A program made the position numbers and the translations under genes. The notes beneath the pieces were generated by a model, which searched no databases, was not told the DNA's origin, and saw only the letters and a program-made list of their open reading frames with translations. Positions 9,031 through 18,522 of a stretch of 64,000 bases of DNA are shown piece after piece. Positions within the stretch are counted from its first letter, which is position 1; every line of letters starts with the position of its first letter. This DNA comes from Comamonas kerstersii (lineage in GTDB: Bacteria; Pseudomonadota; Gammaproteobacteria; Burkholderiales; Burkholderiaceae_C): assembly GCF_008801935.1 (NCBI RefSeq), contig NZ_VZOT01000006.1, forward strand, positions 1 to 64,000. The letters run 5' to 3'.

Positions 9031-9588
9031 TCAGTCTGCGGCGGGCGATGCAGCTTGCTGTGCATCGGGCGCCAGCGCATCGGCCAGCGCCTGCCAGCAG
9101 TCATACTGCGGAACATTCTGCCCAAGGCCTGGGGCCTCCGCAGTCGGAGTGACCCGCAATGCCACGACATGGGCACCCATGGCCTGGCCCGCTTGCAGAT
9201 GCCTGGGGTCCTGACCAATCACCCAGACCTCGTGGGGCTCTGCCCCATAGCGATGGGCAATCTGCTGCAGCATGCCAGGCGCAGGCAGGCGGCAGGAACA
9301 GGCGTCGTCAGGGGTGTGGGGACAAAAGAAAACAGCCTCAATGCGTGCGCCCACGGCAGCCATTTCTCGCTGCATGCGCAGATGAATGGCGTTGAGCTCA
9401 TTCACATCAAAACTGCCGCGCCCAATGCCGGGTTGATTGGTTGCCAAGGTAACCTGCCAGCCAGCACGATTGAGTTGCGCCACCGCATCGAGCACGCCTG
9501 GCTGCGGCATCCAGTCCTTGAGCGCCACTATGGAGTTTTCACCCTCGGCATTGAGAGTGCCTATGCGGTCAAGGATGGCGAGCTTCAT
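9031..9588 (-). CDS. GmhB-like HAD-family protein with altered catalytic motifs
   Basis: The 185-residue product aligns by eye over its full length with D-glycero-D-manno-heptose 1,7-bisphosphate 7-phosphatase. The N-terminus MKLAILDRIGTLN matches the canonical LDRDGTxN except that the second, acid-base Asp is Ile9. ATNQPGIGRG (motif II) is retained, and so are the zinc ligands C89, H91, C97 and C99. The conserved Lys after CxCR is Leu101, and the VGDxxxD metal motif reads IGQDPRH, with Gln126 and His130. The reading frame is intact. It sits just upstream of plsC, the usual gmhB position. It is probably catalytically impaired or inactive in heptose synthesis. Confidence 0.8.
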   Translation of the reverse strand: MKLAILDRIGTLNAEGENSIVALKDWMPQPGVLDAVAQLNRAGWQVTLATNQPGIGRGSFDVNELNAIHLRMQREMAAVGARIEAVFFCPHTPDDACSCRLPAPGMLQQIAHRYGAEPHEVWVIGQDPRHLQAGQAMGAHVVALRVTPTAEAPGLGQNVPQYDCWQALADALAPDAQQAASPAAD

Positions 9589-9688
9589 AAGTTAGGCGCA
9601 GAAAATGCAGCAAATGTGCACATGATAAGAGCGGCGTTAGCTGGCGATCAATGCCACCGTTAACAGCCGCTCTCAAATTGCAGGGACT

Positions 9689-10909
9689 TCAGGCCCCAGT
9701 CCAGCGACGCAGTGCCAGACTTGCGTTGGTGCCGCCAAAGCCAAAGCTGTTGGACAGCACGGTGGTCAGCTGCGCATCACGGGTCTGTGCGACCAGAGGC
9801 ATATCGCCCAGTGCTGGATCAGGTGTTTCCACATTGGCCGAGCCTGCGATAAAGCCCTTGTTGAGCATGATCAGGCAGTAAATGGCTTCCTGCACGCCGG
9901 TCGCGCCCAGCGAGTGGCCGGTCAGCGACTTGGTGGACGAGAAAGGAGGCACCTTGTCGCCAAACAGCTTTTGCATGGCGCGCACTTCCTGCATGTCACC
10001 CACAGGGGTCGATGTGCCGTGCGTGTTGATGTAGTCGATGGGGCCATCCACGGTTTCCATGGCTTGCTGCATGCAGGCCACCGCACCGTCACCCGATGGA
10101 GCCACCATGTCTTCACCGTCCGACGTTGCGCCAAAGCCGACCACTTCCGCCAGGATGTTGGCACCACGGGCCAAGGCATGCTCCAGGCTTTCCAGCACCA
10201 CAGCACCGCCACCGCCAGCGATCACAAAGCCGTCACGGTTGGCATCGTAGGCACGCGAAGCTTTCTCAGGGGTCTCGTTGTACTTGCTGGACATGGCACC
10301 CATGCCGTCGAACAGCAGCGACATGCCCCAGGACAGCTCTTCACCGCCGCCCGCAAACATCACATCCTGCATGCCCCAGGCAATCTGCTGGGCCGCAGCG
10401 CCGATGCAGTGCGCCGAGGTCGAGCAGGCCGAGGTGATGGAGTAGTTGATGCCCTTGACCTTGAAGTTGGTCGCCAGGCAGGCCGACACCGTCGAGCTCA
10501 TGCAGCGTGTGACCTGATAGGGGCCTACACGGCGAATGCCTTTTTCACGCAGGGTGTCAGCGGCTTCGATCTGGTTGGCAGGAGAGCCTCCGCCCGAGCC
10601 CATGATCAGGCCGGTGCGAGGATGGCTCACCATCTCAGGCGTCAGACCAGCCTGGGCAATGGCGTCTTCCAGAGCGATCTGTGCATACGCTGCAGCATCG
10701 CCCATGAAGCGCAGTTGCTTGCGGTCAATGCGCGCTTCCACGTCGATCTCGGGGATGCCGGCAACCTGGCTGCGCATGCCCAGTTCGGTGAACTGGGGCA
10801 TGGCCTTGATGCCGGAGCGTCCTTCGCGCAGCGAAGTCTCTACCGTCGCCAAATCATTACCAATGCACGAGACAATGCCCGCACCCGTGATCACTACGCG
10901 TTTTTTCAT
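9689..10909 (-). CDS. fabB: 3-oxoacyl-ACP synthase I
   Basis: FabB condenses malonyl-ACP with acyl-ACP and is needed to elongate the unsaturated intermediate produced by FabA. The 406-residue protein has the nucleophile Cys in [12 protein letters not shown] and the catalytic His residues in [12 protein letters not shown] and [11 protein letters not shown]. Length matches E. coli FabB. It overlaps the fabA stop by 4 bases (ATGA), forming a translationally coupled fabA-fabB operon, the standard anaerobic unsaturated fatty acid pair. Confidence 0.96.
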   Translation of the reverse strand: MKKRVVITGAGIVSCIGNDLATVETSLREGRSGIKAMPQFTELGMRSQVAGIPEIDVEARIDRKQLRFMGDAAAYAQIALEDAIAQAGLTPEMVSHPRTGLIMGSGGGSPANQIEAADTLREKGIRRVGPYQVTRCMSSTVSACLATNFKVKGINYSITSACSTSAHCIGAAAQQIAWGMQDVMFAGGGEELSWGMSLLFDGMGAMSSKYNETPEKASRAYDANRDGFVIAGGGGAVVLESLEHALARGANILAEVVGFGATSDGEDMVAPSGDGAVACMQQAMETVDGPIDYINTHGTSTPVGDMQEVRAMQKLFGDKVPPFSSTKSLTGHSLGATGVQEAIYCLIMLNKGFIAGSANVETPDPALGDMPLVAQTRDAQLTTVLSNSFGFGGTNASLALRRWTGA

Positions 10910-11430
10910 GCCGCAGTCCCTTGACCGTCACCTTCACGCAGGAACAGACCTACGCGCAGGTCGTTCGCTACATAAATTTCCTTGCCATCTGCAAACAAGC
11001 GAGCATCGCCAATGGCCATGTTCAGCTTGCGCTTGATGACGCGCTTGATATCGATTTCATAGCGCACCAGCTTCACGTCAGGACCGACTTCGCCGGTGAA
11101 CTTCACTTCGCCAGCGCCCAGCGCGCGACCACGGCCAGGCAGCTGCAACCAAGTCAGATAAAAGCCGATCAATTGCCACATGGCATCCAGCCCCAGGCAG
11201 CCGGGCATGACGGGGTCGCCCTGGAAGTGGCACTTGAAGAACCACAGGTCAGGGTTGACATCCAGCTCAGCCACGATCTTGCCCAGACCATGCGCGCCAC
11301 CATCAGCGTCGATGTGGGTGATGCGGTCAAACATCAGCATGGGAGGCAGGGGCAGACGCCCGCTGTCGGGCTTGAACAACTTACCCTCACCAGAAGCGAT
11401 CAGTTGTTCGTAGGAAAAAGATTCAGCCAT
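10906..11430 (-). CDS. fabA: 3-hydroxydecanoyl-ACP dehydratase/isomerase
   Basis: FabA dehydrates 3-hydroxydecanoyl-ACP and isomerises the product to the cis-3 form, the branch point to unsaturated fatty acids. The 174-residue protein begins [19 protein letters not shown]. It contains [11 protein letters not shown] (catalytic His) and LGLDAMWQ (catalytic Asp). I chose the ATG at 11430 because it gives the family length (E. coli 172); the upstream extension to 11514 looks non-coding. First gene of fabA-fabB. Confidence 0.96.
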   Translation of the reverse strand: MAESFSYEQLIASGEGKLFKPDSGRLPLPPMLMFDRITHIDADGGAHGLGKIVAELDVNPDLWFFKCHFQGDPVMPGCLGLDAMWQLIGFYLTWLQLPGRGRALGAGEVKFTGEVGPDVKLVRYEIDIKRVIKRKLNMAIGDARLFADGKEIYVANDLRVGLFLREGDGQGTAA

Positions 11431-11600
11431 TTTTCTAACTTGCTTTACAGTGGGTGAGCCCACTGCTTTGGTTTCTCGTGTGTGTAATCGCGACAGTGTA
11501 AATGTGCTGCGCACAGCCGCACATTATGGAATGTCCACAGGGTATCTGGAGAAGAAAGATCTGGCGATCTTCCCACAAGGTCGCAATCACACTCCAATGC

Positions 11601-13166
11601 TCAATTTTTCTTGTGTTGCCAAACACACAAAGCGATGACTGCAACACAGCACAGCCACAGCGGCCACAGGCCCCATCGCGACACCCAGCGAGCAAAAGGT
11701 GTCACCCCATCACGACCCTGCACCTGCGCCAGCAGCACGCCCTGGGTCACAGCAGGTAAAGCAGCAGTCACAACGCCCCGGTGATCAATCACTGCGGTCG
11801 CCCCGGTGTTGGTAGCCCGCAGCATGGGGCGCTCAAACTCCAGCGCACGCATGCGGCTGATCTGCAGATGCTGGTCGATGGCCACACTGTCGCCAAACCA
11901 CGCAATATTGCTGACATTGACAAAGACCGTGGGAGCATGGGCCTCATCGCCAAAACGCACGCCCAGTTCTTCGCCGAACAAGTCTTCGTAACAGATATTG
12001 GGAGCCCAGCGCTCGCCATGCCAGTCCATGGAAGCCTGCCCCAGACTGCCTCGCCGGAAGTCGCCCAACGGAATTTCCATCATGCGCACAAACCAGTGAA
12101 ACAGGGGAGGAATGAACTCCCCAAAAGGTACAAGGTGCTGCTTGTCGTAGCGATATTCTGTCATTTCCCCGGGCACCCAGCCGATGACGGAATTACTATA
12201 GCCCTGCACGCTGTCACCCAAAGGAATGCCAATCAGCGCAGCCGAGCGACTTTCTGGCGCGCGATAGGTCTGCTCCAGCGCCTCCAGATAGCCATAAGGC
12301 AGCTGCTGTGGCAGCATGGGCAAGGCCGTTTCAGGCGCGACAACCAAAGAGGCTGGCGCCTGCAACAGCTGCTCGCCATACCACTGCAAAGCCTGCACCA
12401 CGCCAGAGCCCGGCATGAACTTTTCATCCTGTGGAATATTACCTTGCAATAAGGCCACATCCACCGCTGCACGCCCCGGCTGCTGCTGCGCCTGCTGCTG
12501 GCTGAACCATGCACCACCAAGCAATAGGCCAAAGACACCAGCTGCCACCAGCGCCAGCCTGGGGCGCTGTACCAGCACGCGCAACTGCACCAGCGCCATG
12601 GCCAGCACAGCTGCCACCGCACCGGTGCCATACACGCCCACCCAGCGGGGCAGCGCAGACAGCGGCCCATCCACATGGGCGTAGCCAATCGCCCCCCAGG
12701 GAAAACCTGTCCACAGCGTGCCGCGCGCCAGCTCGCCCAGCGTCCAGCAGGCGGCGAACAGGCCCACAGCCTGCCAGCCAGGCCGCGCCCAGCGGCGCCA
12801 CAGCGCCATCAGCAGCGCGTAGTAGCTGCCCAGAAAAGCCGCCAGTGCGAGCACGGCCAGCACGGCCAGCACCGCGGGCAGGCCGCCATAGGTATGCATG
12901 GAAATAAACAGCCACCAGAAGGTGGCCGACAGCCAGGCTGTGGCAAAGAGGCCGCCCCACCATGCTGCCTGCCTGCTGCTGCGCGACTGCTGCAAGGCAG
13001 CGCACAGTACGGACAGTGCCAGCACCTGCAGCCACCACTGCGGCTGCCCGGTCTGGGGTACGGCCAGCGCCACGGCCTGCAGCGTTCCAGCCAGCACCAG
13101 GGCCAGTGGCCACAGCCAGCGTGCCTTGTGCGGCGTCATGCCCTTGCGGTCAAGGGCAGCTGTCAT
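11601..13166 (-). CDS. lnt: Apolipoprotein N-acyltransferase
   Basis: Lnt transfers an acyl chain from phospholipid to the N-terminal Cys of lipoproteins at the periplasmic face of the inner membrane. The 521-residue protein has about six membrane segments in residues 15-210, then a nitrilase-like domain. The expected triad is visible: Glu in VVAPETALP, Lys in YRYDKQHLVPFGE and Cys in NICYEDLFGE. The last membrane segment is at the C-terminus. It overlaps corC by 4 bases; lnt-corC is a conserved pair. Its clients here would include the DUF4136 lipoproteins. Confidence 0.95.
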   Translation of the reverse strand: MTAALDRKGMTPHKARWLWPLALVLAGTLQAVALAVPQTGQPQWWLQVLALSVLCAALQQSRSSRQAAWWGGLFATAWLSATFWWLFISMHTYGGLPAVLAVLAVLALAAFLGSYYALLMALWRRWARPGWQAVGLFAACWTLGELARGTLWTGFPWGAIGYAHVDGPLSALPRWVGVYGTGAVAAVLAMALVQLRVLVQRPRLALVAAGVFGLLLGGAWFSQQQAQQQPGRAAVDVALLQGNIPQDEKFMPGSGVVQALQWYGEQLLQAPASLVVAPETALPMLPQQLPYGYLEALEQTYRAPESRSAALIGIPLGDSVQGYSNSVIGWVPGEMTEYRYDKQHLVPFGEFIPPLFHWFVRMMEIPLGDFRRGSLGQASMDWHGERWAPNICYEDLFGEELGVRFGDEAHAPTVFVNVSNIAWFGDSVAIDQHLQISRMRALEFERPMLRATNTGATAVIDHRGVVTAALPAVTQGVLLAQVQGRDGVTPFARWVSRWGLWPLWLCCVAVIALCVWQHKKN

Positions 13167-14041
13167 GCAGCCTCGCTGTGTCCATTGCGTTCCAGGCGTG
13201 TGACCTGGAACCAGCGCACAGCGCCACCCTTGGCATGCAGCACCACAAAGCGCAGGTTTTCCGCCTCGAAGACTTCGCCGCGCTTGGGCAGACGCCCCAT
13301 GGCGTGGCTGATCCAGCCGCCAATGGTGTCAAAGTCGTCGGCATCGTCGTGCGCAAATTGCACCCCGAAGGCTTCTTCCACTTGCTCCAGCGAGGTCTGC
13401 CCGGCCACGCGGTAGGTATCGTCTGCCAGCGCAAAGATGTCGCTGTTTTCTTCCGGGATGTCGAACTCGTCTTCAATCTCGCCAACGATTTCTTCCAGCA
13501 CGTCTTCCATGGTGACCAGCCCGGCCACTTCGCCGAACTCATCAATCAGGATGCTCATGTGGTGGCGATTGCTGCGAAATTCGCGCAGCAGGTCGTACAG
13601 TCCCTTGGTTTCCGGCACAAATGATGCCGGGCGCAGCAGGGCGCGCACATGCAGGGTGGGAGAGCGCTGCAGCTTGAGCAAGTCCTTGGCCATCAGAATG
13701 CCAATGATGTTGCCTCTGTCGCCTTCATAGACGGGAAAGCGCGAGTGCGCGTCGCGAATGACCTGTACCAGCAGCTCGTCGTACGGCGCATTGATATCCA
13801 GCACATCCATCTTGGGTGCGGGCACCATGATGTCGGCGGCCGTGCGGTCTGCCATGCGCAGCACACCTTCGAGCATGACGCGGGCGTCGGTGCCGATGAC
13901 CTGGTTGTCTTCAGCCTCGGCCAGGGTTTCGATCAGTTCATCCTTGGAATCCAGCCCTGGATGGATGAACTCGATGATTTTTTGGAGAAAAGTACGCTTA
14001 TCTTCGCGCTCAGCGTGGCGCGCAGGATGCGGGTCTGACAC
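13163..14041 (-). CDS. corC: CorC/YbeX-type CBS-domain protein
   Basis: The 292-residue protein has two CBS domains (about residues 65-190: IMVPAPKMDVLDINAPYDEL and VPETKGLYDLLREFRSNRHH) and a C-terminal CorC_HlyC domain (about 205-285). There is no DUF21 membrane domain, so it is the soluble CorC/YbeX form, linked to magnesium and cobalt efflux and ribosome physiology. The start is GTG at 14041. Coupled to lnt by a 4-base overlap. Confidence 0.92.
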   Translation of the reverse strand: MSDPHPARHAEREDKRTFLQKIIEFIHPGLDSKDELIETLAEAEDNQVIGTDARVMLEGVLRMADRTAADIMVPAPKMDVLDINAPYDELLVQVIRDAHSRFPVYEGDRGNIIGILMAKDLLKLQRSPTLHVRALLRPASFVPETKGLYDLLREFRSNRHHMSILIDEFGEVAGLVTMEDVLEEIVGEIEDEFDIPEENSDIFALADDTYRVAGQTSLEQVEEAFGVQFAHDDADDFDTIGGWISHAMGRLPKRGEVFEAENLRFVVLHAKGGAVRWFQVTRLERNGHSEAA

Positions 14042-14158
14042 AGTCTTTCAGTGCAGGACATGCCGTTATGAACAGGGCCTCAAGGATAGCGGATTCTGCC
14101 CTGAGGGCAATGGCAGGCCCCACATCACCCCGGCACAGGCATATTTAAGACCTCTGCT

Positions 14159-14869
14159 TCAAGGGGAAGACTGATTGCGCCCATCGCGCACGCCCTGGCG
14201 GATTTCCTGCACATCGGCCAGGATGGTCCAGAACTGCTTGGCCTGCTTCTTGTACTGGTAGTCCACCTCGGCCACGTGGTTGCCCCAGATCTCGGAAATA
14301 CGGCTGTCCAGGCTGGGCTCTGGCAGCTGCAGGTAGGCCTCGGACTCCGTGCCATCGCGGCGCACACGAGCACCTGCGTTGCGGGCAATCTTGAGCATGG
14401 CCGTGTTTTCGCTCAGGGCATGGATGAACATCATGTTCACCCCCTTGTTGCGGGCGTGCAGCATGGCCCGTGCAAACAGCCGTGTGCCCAGCCCCAGACC
14501 GCGCGCTGTCTTGAGCACTGACACCCCAAACTCCGCGCAGTTGCGGTGCTCAGCCAGATCGGTATAGGCCAGGTGGGCCATGGCGATCAGCTCCAGGCGG
14601 CGGTTGAAGATGCCAAAGATGTTGTCGCGCTCAAAGTCCAGGCTGTCGGCATAGCGCACGACCTGCTCGTCATTGGCGGCATAGCCAAAGCGCAGGTAGC
14701 GGTCACCTTCATCGAGCTTGAGCAGGTGGGCGCGAATGCGTGCGCGGTGGCGCTCGGACAGTTCACGAATCGGCACCAGCACAGGCACATTGCGCTTGGC
14801 CGATGACCGGCGCAGCAACTCCCTGCCTGCTTTCCAGGGCGTGGTAATCCAGCGGATCAGCTCAGTCAT
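14159..14869 (-). CDS. GNAT-family N-acetyltransferase
   Basis: The 236-residue protein has a GNAT fold in the middle (about residues 25-180). RYLRFGYAANDEQVVRYAD and FGVSVLKTARGLGLGTRLFA give the acetyl-CoA pyrophosphate-binding loop (RGLGLGT), followed by ALSENTAMLKIARNAG. The C-terminal 60 residues have no motif I recognise. I chose the ATG at 14869; an in-frame TTG lies 18 bases upstream. Substrate unknown. It is monocistronic by spacing, 117 bp from corC. Confidence 0.82.
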   Translation of the reverse strand: MTELIRWITTPWKAGRELLRRSSAKRNVPVLVPIRELSERHRARIRAHLLKLDEGDRYLRFGYAANDEQVVRYADSLDFERDNIFGIFNRRLELIAMAHLAYTDLAEHRNCAEFGVSVLKTARGLGLGTRLFARAMLHARNKGVNMMFIHALSENTAMLKIARNAGARVRRDGTESEAYLQLPEPSLDSRISEIWGNHVAEVDYQYKKQAKQFWTILADVQEIRQGVRDGRNQSSP

Positions 14870-15200
14870 GGATGAATTCCTCTGCAAACGGCGGAGTCAG
14901 GGGTGCGAGTCGGTACAGCTGCATGCCCCGGAGAGGATGGCAGGCAGAACTAGGGTTTTCCATAATTTACTGCATTGCAGCATCAAAACCCTGTCGTGCA
15001 GGTTTACATGCCGCCCTGAAGGGCATATTACGCACAGAACATGGCTTTTGCACCACAGAAAAACCAACAGCACCCGCAGGTGCTGCTATGACAGAGTCTC
15101 AAATCATCAAAATCAATAGCTGCTAGCGCTTGATTAGCAATGTTTTCAGATACTTTTCTACCTGAATTCTTTTATTTACAAGCGCTACAAGCTATTGTTT
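14870..15200. other. Intergenic region with one dispersed inverted repeat
   Basis: This 331-bp gap between the acetyltransferase start and the Lrp-type stop (both minus strand) contains no credible gene. Its right third is a copy of the dispersed inverted repeat (15115-15196). The left part, upstream of the acetyltransferase, is AT-richer than the neighbours and is where that gene's promoter should lie, but I could not assign a convincing -35/-10 pair. Confidence 0.6.
15115..15196. repeat. Dispersed inverted repeat, long-spacer form
   Basis: AATAGCTGCTAGCGCTTG at 15115-15132 faces CAAGCGCTACAAGCTATT at 15179-15196; the 18-base arms are complementary at 16 positions. The spacer is AT-rich and includes TCAGATACTTTTCTACCTGA, itself a short imperfect dyad. 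Located just downstream of the Lrp-type gene. Confidence 0.85.
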
Positions 15201-15683
15201 TTAAACAGGCACTGCTGTGGTAGCTTTTACACGGTCCAGCACAAAGCTGGTCTTGCAGTCCGACACGCTGGGGTGCTTGAGCAGGGTTTCCATGATGAAG
15301 CGGCTGTAGTGCTGCATGTCAGCCACTACCACGCGCAGCAGGTAGTCCATCTCACCGGTCAGCGATGCACACTCCACCACCTCAGGCCAGCCCTGCACGC
15401 TTTGCTTGAAGGCATCCATGGGGCTGCGCTTGTGGGTTTCCGTGCTTTTTTCCAGGCGCACATTCAGGTAGGCCGTCAGGCCCAGCCCCACTTTTTCGGG
15501 CGGCACCAGTGCGACATAACGCTCAATCACGCCGGCCTCTTCCAGGCGCTTGACGCGACGCAGCACCGCGCTGGGCGATAGCCCCACCTGCTCGCCAATC
15601 ACGTCGTATGTCTCTCGTCCATTTTCTTGCAAGCGGCGCAAAATGGAACGATCCAGCTTATCGAGGTTATGTTCTGTGCTCAT
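15201..15683 (-). CDS. Lrp/AsnC-family transcriptional regulator
   Basis: The 160-residue protein has the Lrp layout: a winged helix at about residues 8-60 (LDRSILRRLQENGRETYDVI, LSPSAVLRRVKRLEEAGVI) and a RAM or AsnC ligand-binding domain at about 70-150 (GEMDYLLRVVVADMQHY). Such proteins sense amino acids and act as octamers. No amino-acid gene is adjacent; fadD is divergent on the right. Target and effector cannot be told from the sequence. Confidence 0.9.
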   Translation of the reverse strand: MSTEHNLDKLDRSILRRLQENGRETYDVIGEQVGLSPSAVLRRVKRLEEAGVIERYVALVPPEKVGLGLTAYLNVRLEKSTETHKRSPMDAFKQSVQGWPEVVECASLTGEMDYLLRVVVADMQHYSRFIMETLLKHPSVSDCKTSFVLDRVKATTAVPV

Positions 15684-15868
15684 GAGCCGAGATTTTATGC
15701 ATGCGGCAACTCATATATAAGACTTAAGACTGCGTTTTTCAAACAAAACGCTATCTGGCGCAAAATACTGCCTCAGCGCAAACCCTTGACACCGGGAAAA
15801 GCCCCATTCATGCGCTACCGCAGCCAACTCAACAATGGTCCATCTCACCACGCACAAGAGAGGCTGAT

Positions 15869-17575
15869 ATGGACCATCTGTGGCTCAAGCACTATCCCGC
15901 CGGTGTTCCCCATGAGATTGACACCAGCATCTATCGCTCCGTTGTAGACCTTCTGGAAGAGTCCATGCAGAAATATGCGGACCAGCCTTTCAGCGTCTGC
16001 ATGGACGTGTGGATGAGCTACCGGGAGCTGGAGCAGCGCTCGCGCCAGCTGGGTGCATGGCTGCAGAGCCTGCAGCTGGAGCCTGGTGCACGCGTGGCCA
16101 TCATGCTGCCCAATATTCCACAGTTTGCCGTGACCATGGCTGCCGTGCTGCGCGCCGGCTACACCTGTGTCAATGTCAATCCGCTCTACACAGCGCGCGA
16201 GCTGGAGCACCAGCTCAAGGACTCTGGCGCGACCGCCATCGTGATTCTGGAAAACTTTGCCCACACCCTGGCCGAAGTGCTGCCACGCAGCGGCATCCGG
16301 CACATCTGCCTGACGGCCATGGGCGACCTGCTGGGGCCGGTGTATGGCCGCTGGATCACCTTTGCCGTGCGTCACCTGGCCAAGATGGTGCCTGCGTTTG
16401 AGCTGCCGCTGAACGGCTGCACACTTACCCCGTTCAGAACAGCGCTGTCTCGCGGCGCACAGCGGTCGCTGGAGCGCCCCCAGCTGGACCACGACAGCAT
16501 TGCCTTTCTGCAGTACACGGGGGGCACCACCGGTCTGGCCAAGGGCGCTGTGCTGACGCACCGCAACATCATTGCCGCCACGCTGCAGGCCGAAGCCTGG
16601 TTTGCTCCCGCCTACGAAGGCCGCGCCGACATGCGCAAGCTGCACGGCATTGCTGCGCTGCCGCTGTACCACATCTTCGCGCTGACACTGCTGCTGCTCA
16701 CCCTGCGCCAGGGATCCAGCCTGAGCCTGATTCCCAACCCGCGCGACATCCCCAAGTTTGTGGCCGTGCTGCGCAAGCGCCCCTTCCACACCCTGCCCGC
16801 TGTCAATACCTTGTTCAATGCCCTGCTGCAGAACGAGCAGTTCCGCCAGATCGACTTTTCCTCACTCGCCGTCACGCAGGCGGGGGGCATGGCTGCTTCC
16901 GAAGGTACAGCCCTGCAATGGCAGAAGGTCACGGGCAGGGTCATGGTGGAGGGCTGGGGCATGAGTGAAACCTGCGCCATTGGCACCAACAACCCGGTCA
17001 ACGCCACCACCTTCAGCGGCACCATCGGCCTGCCGCTGCCCAGCGTGGAAATCGCCATCAAGGATGACGACGGCAACGACCTGCCCATTGGCGCTGCAGG
17101 CGAAATCTGCATTCGCGGCCCGAACGTGATGCAGGGCTACTACAACCAGCCCCAGGAAACCGCCAAGGCATTTACCGCAGATGGCTACCTGCGCACCGGC
17201 GACATCGGCGTGATGGATGAAAACGGCTACACCAAGCTGATTGACCGCAAGAAGGACATGATTCTGGTCAGCGGCTTCAACGTCTACCCGAACGAGCTGG
17301 AAAACGTGATTTCGCTGTGCCCTGGCGTGCTCGAGTGCGCTGCCGTGAGCGTGCCAGATGAGCATTCGGGCGAAGCCATCAAGGTGTTTGTGGTGCGCAG
17401 CGACCCCAGCCTGACCGAAGACCGCCTGCTGCGCTACTGCCACGACCACCTGACAGGCTACAAGCGCCCCAAGTACATCGAGTTCCGCGACGAACTGCCC
17501 AAAACCAATGTGGGCAAGATCCTGCGCCGCGCATTGCGCGACAACCCGGCAGCAACGCCTGCACAGCCGCATTGA
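15869..17575 (+). CDS. fadD: Long-chain fatty-acid--CoA ligase
   Basis: FadD activates fatty acids with ATP and CoA through an acyl-AMP intermediate at the inner membrane. The 568-residue protein starts MDHLWLKHYPAGVPHEID. It has the AMP-binding P-loop YTGGTTGLAKGAVLTH, the GWGMSET motif, GYLRTGDIG and the RKKDMILVSGFNVYPNELE hinge, with the C-terminal catalytic Lys in KTNVGKILRR. Length is typical (E. coli 561). The metallo-hydrolase gene starts 2 bases after its stop, so the two are probably co-transcribed. Confidence 0.94.
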   Translation: MDHLWLKHYPAGVPHEIDTSIYRSVVDLLEESMQKYADQPFSVCMDVWMSYRELEQRSRQLGAWLQSLQLEPGARVAIMLPNIPQFAVTMAAVLRAGYTCVNVNPLYTARELEHQLKDSGATAIVILENFAHTLAEVLPRSGIRHICLTAMGDLLGPVYGRWITFAVRHLAKMVPAFELPLNGCTLTPFRTALSRGAQRSLERPQLDHDSIAFLQYTGGTTGLAKGAVLTHRNIIAATLQAEAWFAPAYEGRADMRKLHGIAALPLYHIFALTLLLLTLRQGSSLSLIPNPRDIPKFVAVLRKRPFHTLPAVNTLFNALLQNEQFRQIDFSSLAVTQAGGMAASEGTALQWQKVTGRVMVEGWGMSETCAIGTNNPVNATTFSGTIGLPLPSVEIAIKDDDGNDLPIGAAGEICIRGPNVMQGYYNQPQETAKAFTADGYLRTGDIGVMDENGYTKLIDRKKDMILVSGFNVYPNELENVISLCPGVLECAAVSVPDEHSGEAIKVFVVRSDPSLTEDRLLRYCHDHLTGYKRPKYIEFRDELPKTNVGKILRRALRDNPAATPAQPH

Positions 17576-17577
17576 AG

Positions 17578-18522
17578 ATGCCGCACACCATGACCACTCC
17601 GGGCCTGTGGCCCAGTATGTTTTTTCTGGAGCGTGGCTGGCTCTCGGCCAACAACATCGTGTTTCTGGATGCCGATGCCGCCACCATCGTGGACACCGGT
17701 TACTGCATCCATGCCGAGCAGACACTGTCCCTGGTGCGCAGCTGTATCGGCACACGGCCTTTGGGGCGCATTCTGAACACCCATCTGCACAGCGACCACT
17801 GTGGCGGCAATGCGGCGCTGCAGGCCGCGTGGCCCGAGGTACAGACCTGGATTGCGCCAGGTCAGGCGCAACATGTGGCCAACTGGAACCCTGAAGCGCT
17901 GAGCTACACCCCGACCGGCCAGGCCTGCCCGCCATTTCACGCCGAGCATGTGCTGCAGCCGGGCACGGAGATTGCACTGGGTGGCCGCCCCTGGCACATC
18001 CATGCCGCGCCAGGCCATGACCCGCATTCCATCATCTTGTTCGAGCCTGAGCGGCGTCTGCTGATCTCAGCCGATGCACTCTGGGAAAACGGCTTTGGCG
18101 TGGTCTTTCCGGAAATCGAAGGCACGCAGGCCTTTGAAGAAGTCGCTGCAACGCTTGACGTGATTGAAGCCCTGCAACCCGCGCTCGTACTGCCCGGGCA
18201 TGGCCCCGTGTTCAGCGATGCAAGCACCGCACTGGCCACAGCACGCAGGCGGCTACAGCACTTCATGCAGCAGCCTGAACGCCATGCACGCTACGCGGCC
18301 AAGGTGCTGCTCAAATACAAATTGCTGGAGTGGCAGCAGCTGCCACTGACGCAGGTGTGGGCCTGGTGCGCACAGACACCCTATATGGGCATGCTGCACG
18401 AACGCTATTTCGCGACCCAGCCCTTGCAGGCATGGCTGGATGCGCTGGTGCAGGAACTGGTGGACAGCAGGGCCGCCACGCTGGAGTTGCTCGACGGCAC
18501 GCCTGTATTGATGAACCGTTAA
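17578..18522 (+). CDS. Metallo-beta-lactamase-fold hydrolase
   Basis: The 314-residue protein carries NTHLHSDHCGGN, the HxHxDH di-zinc motif, and later GHDPHSIILFE and LPGHGPVF with further His ligands. The C-terminal part (about residues 225-314) is helical and resembles the extension of thioesterase-like or glyoxalase II-like family members. It directly follows fadD, so a role in acyl-thioester or lipid turnover is possible, but this is inference. Candidate starts are ATG 17578 and ATG 17590. Confidence 0.85.
   Translation: MPHTMTTPGLWPSMFFLERGWLSANNIVFLDADAATIVDTGYCIHAEQTLSLVRSCIGTRPLGRILNTHLHSDHCGGNAALQAAWPEVQTWIAPGQAQHVANWNPEALSYTPTGQACPPFHAEHVLQPGTEIALGGRPWHIHAAPGHDPHSIILFEPERRLLISADALWENGFGVVFPEIEGTQAFEEVAATLDVIEALQPALVLPGHGPVFSDASTALATARRRLQHFMQQPERHARYAAKVLLKYKLLEWQQLPLTQVWAWCAQTPYMGMLHERYFATQPLQAWLDALVQELVDSRAATLELLDGTPVLMNR

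Noticed and set aside
8245-9663. Plus-strand 472-residue frame across plsC and the GmhB-like gene
   Set aside because: Antisense to two recognised genes and spans their boundary; no domain seen.
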